Of a DNA stretch of 6,347 nucleotides, positions 5,422 through 6,347 are shown piece after piece. The position numbers and the translations under genes were made by a program. Positions within the stretch are counted from its first letter, which is position 1. Each line of letters opens with the position of its first letter. The notes under the pieces were generated by a model. That model had not been told where the DNA came from. It was given only the letters and a program-made list of their open reading frames with translations, and ran no database searches. Origin of the DNA: Bacillota bacterium (GTDB lineage: Bacteria > Bacillota > Clostridia > Peptostreptococcales > Anaerovoracaceae); assembly GCA_029266295.1 (NCBI GenBank), contig JAQSXD010000222.1, positions 1-6,347 on the forward strand, in the 5' to 3' direction.

Positions 5422-6347
5422 ATGAATTACGTCAAGTATAACCGCTCTTTCGTCATGATGGAGGAACAGAACAATCAGTTTGCAGCAAGAGAATCCGCTC
5501 CCATCAAGGGTTATCTGAAGGTGGAAACAGGTAATAATAAAGGCGCGCTTCGCTGCACTGTACAGAACCTCAAGTATTATGAAAAAGGCGACTACATATA
5601 CAAACTGATCTTGTTTGGAAAAAAAGGCGAGAGGACCATTCACACCATCGTTGGAAATCTGGTAATCAACCGTCAGGGCAACGGCGAGTCCTACTTCCGA
5701 TTTCTGCCGGGAGATTTGGACGGTAAGGGGAATGCTTACCATAACTTTTCGACAGCCATTGTAGCTGCGGCCTCAACCAAGGACGAGAAAGAACCGCTTC
5801 ACCCGGTGCTAAAGGGGGTCACCCTAAGCGAGGGGGAGTCCTTTCAATCCGAACTTTTTCAGATAAGCGATGAAGACGAGCAAGAAGAAGATACGGATTT
5901 TGAAAAAATCATGAACCAGATCGATCAGATTGTAGAAGAAGTGGAAGAAGCAATGCATGTAGATGAAAAACCAATGAGGGCCAAAGAAGCAACCTCCGAT
6001 GATCTGCTCCCCAGTGAAGCTGCCGTCTCTTCCAAAGAAGAAGCCATTACCAAAAAAACATATAATAGTTTTTACAATGAGTATATTTTAAACGCCTGCG
6101 CGCATACCTGCAGAGTTGCAGAATTTTATGAAGATGTATTCCCCTTTGATAAGGATAAGACAGGAGCTAGATGGAAGAAAATCGACAATACAAGCAATCT
6201 GCCGATGGTATCTCCGGGAGCCCACTACTTCGCAACTCAGTACCGACATTATATATTCGGAGCAAAAGCTGATGGAAGCGGAGTTGCGTCAAGATTTTTT
6301 TTCGGAATTCCCGGACGATTTTTATCTGAAGAACAGCCAGACGGCGG
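5422..6347 (+). CDS. Protein of unknown function, 3' end beyond window
   Basis: The frame is open from ATG 5422 to the window edge, giving 308 complete codons without a stop. I do not recognise a characterised family with certainty. Residues 28-118 look like a compact beta-rich domain with alternating hydrophobic residues (GYLKVETGNNKG, YIYKLILFGKKG, TIVGNLVINRQGNGES). Residues 148-212 form a strongly acidic, Glu-rich linker with a probable short coiled coil around 160-178. Residues 213-308 look folded again, with aromatic-rich segments including AHYFATQYRHYIFG at 267-280 and FFFGIPGRF at 292-300. The RHYIFG...GIPG pattern resembles, from memory, uncharacterised DUF proteins common in Lachnospiraceae and related Clostridia (DUF6128-like); this is a weak recollection. 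No signal peptide or membrane segment is seen, so it is probably cytoplasmic. It is divergent from the cvpA-like gene and lies downstream of the 19-bp repeat array. Confidence 0.8.
   Translation, partial: MNYVKYNRSFVMMEEQNNQFAARESAPIKGYLKVETGNNKGALRCTVQNLKYYEKGDYIYKLILFGKKGERTIHTIVGNLVINRQGNGESYFRFLPGDLDGKGNAYHNFSTAIVAAASTKDEKEPLHPVLKGVTLSEGESFQSELFQISDEDEQEEDTDFEKIMNQIDQIVEEVEEAMHVDEKPMRAKEATSDDLLPSEAAVSSKEEAITKKTYNSFYNEYILNACAHTCRVAEFYEDVFPFDKDKTGARWKKIDNTSNLPMVSPGAHYFATQYRHYIFGAKADGSGVASRFFFGIPGRFLSEEQPDG

Noticed and set aside
5388..5441. 17-codon frame overlapping the start of the 5422 gene
   Set aside because: It has no ribosome binding site of its own, its codons come from the purine-rich binding site of the real gene, and it is out of frame.

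Overview
The window looks like chromosomal DNA from a low-to-mid GC anaerobic Bacillota, most likely class Clostridia. The reasons are strong GGAGG-type ribosome binding sites, a CvpA-family membrane protein, a lipoprotein-type substrate-binding protein, and a protein related to [FeFe]-hydrogenase H-cluster domains. No phage, transposase, CRISPR, rRNA or tRNA signal was seen. This taxonomic placement is inference from gene content and style only.

Left part (1-3060, plus strand): a four-gene operon. It opens with the C-terminal part of an Fe-S protein resembling the hydrogenase large-subunit C-terminal domain. Next come the permease (GTG start, 4-nt GTGA overlap), the ATPase (29-nt overlap) and finally a lipoprotein substrate-binding protein of a NitT/TauT/SsuABC-type importer. 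A strong intrinsic terminator at 3009-3060 closes the unit. The tight coupling suggests that the Fe-S protein and the importer serve one process. The imported substrate cannot be read from the sequence.

Middle part (3061-5203): an RNase J-like metallo-beta-lactamase/beta-CASP hydrolase gene on the plus strand (3183-4553) converges on a minus-strand cvpA-family gene (4559-5203) with only 5 bp between the stop codons and no visible terminator.

Right part (5204-6347): the region between the divergent cvpA-like gene and the last gene holds a good minus-strand promoter, an 11-bp direct repeat around it, a 13-bp palindrome, and four tandem copies of a 19-bp unit. The last gene starts at 5422 and runs off the window edge. 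It encodes a protein of unknown function with a beta-rich N-terminal domain, an acidic linker and a conserved-looking C-terminal domain.

The best candidates for something undescribed are the degenerate hydrogenase-like protein fused by operon structure to an ABC importer, and the 19-bp repeat array between the two divergent genes.
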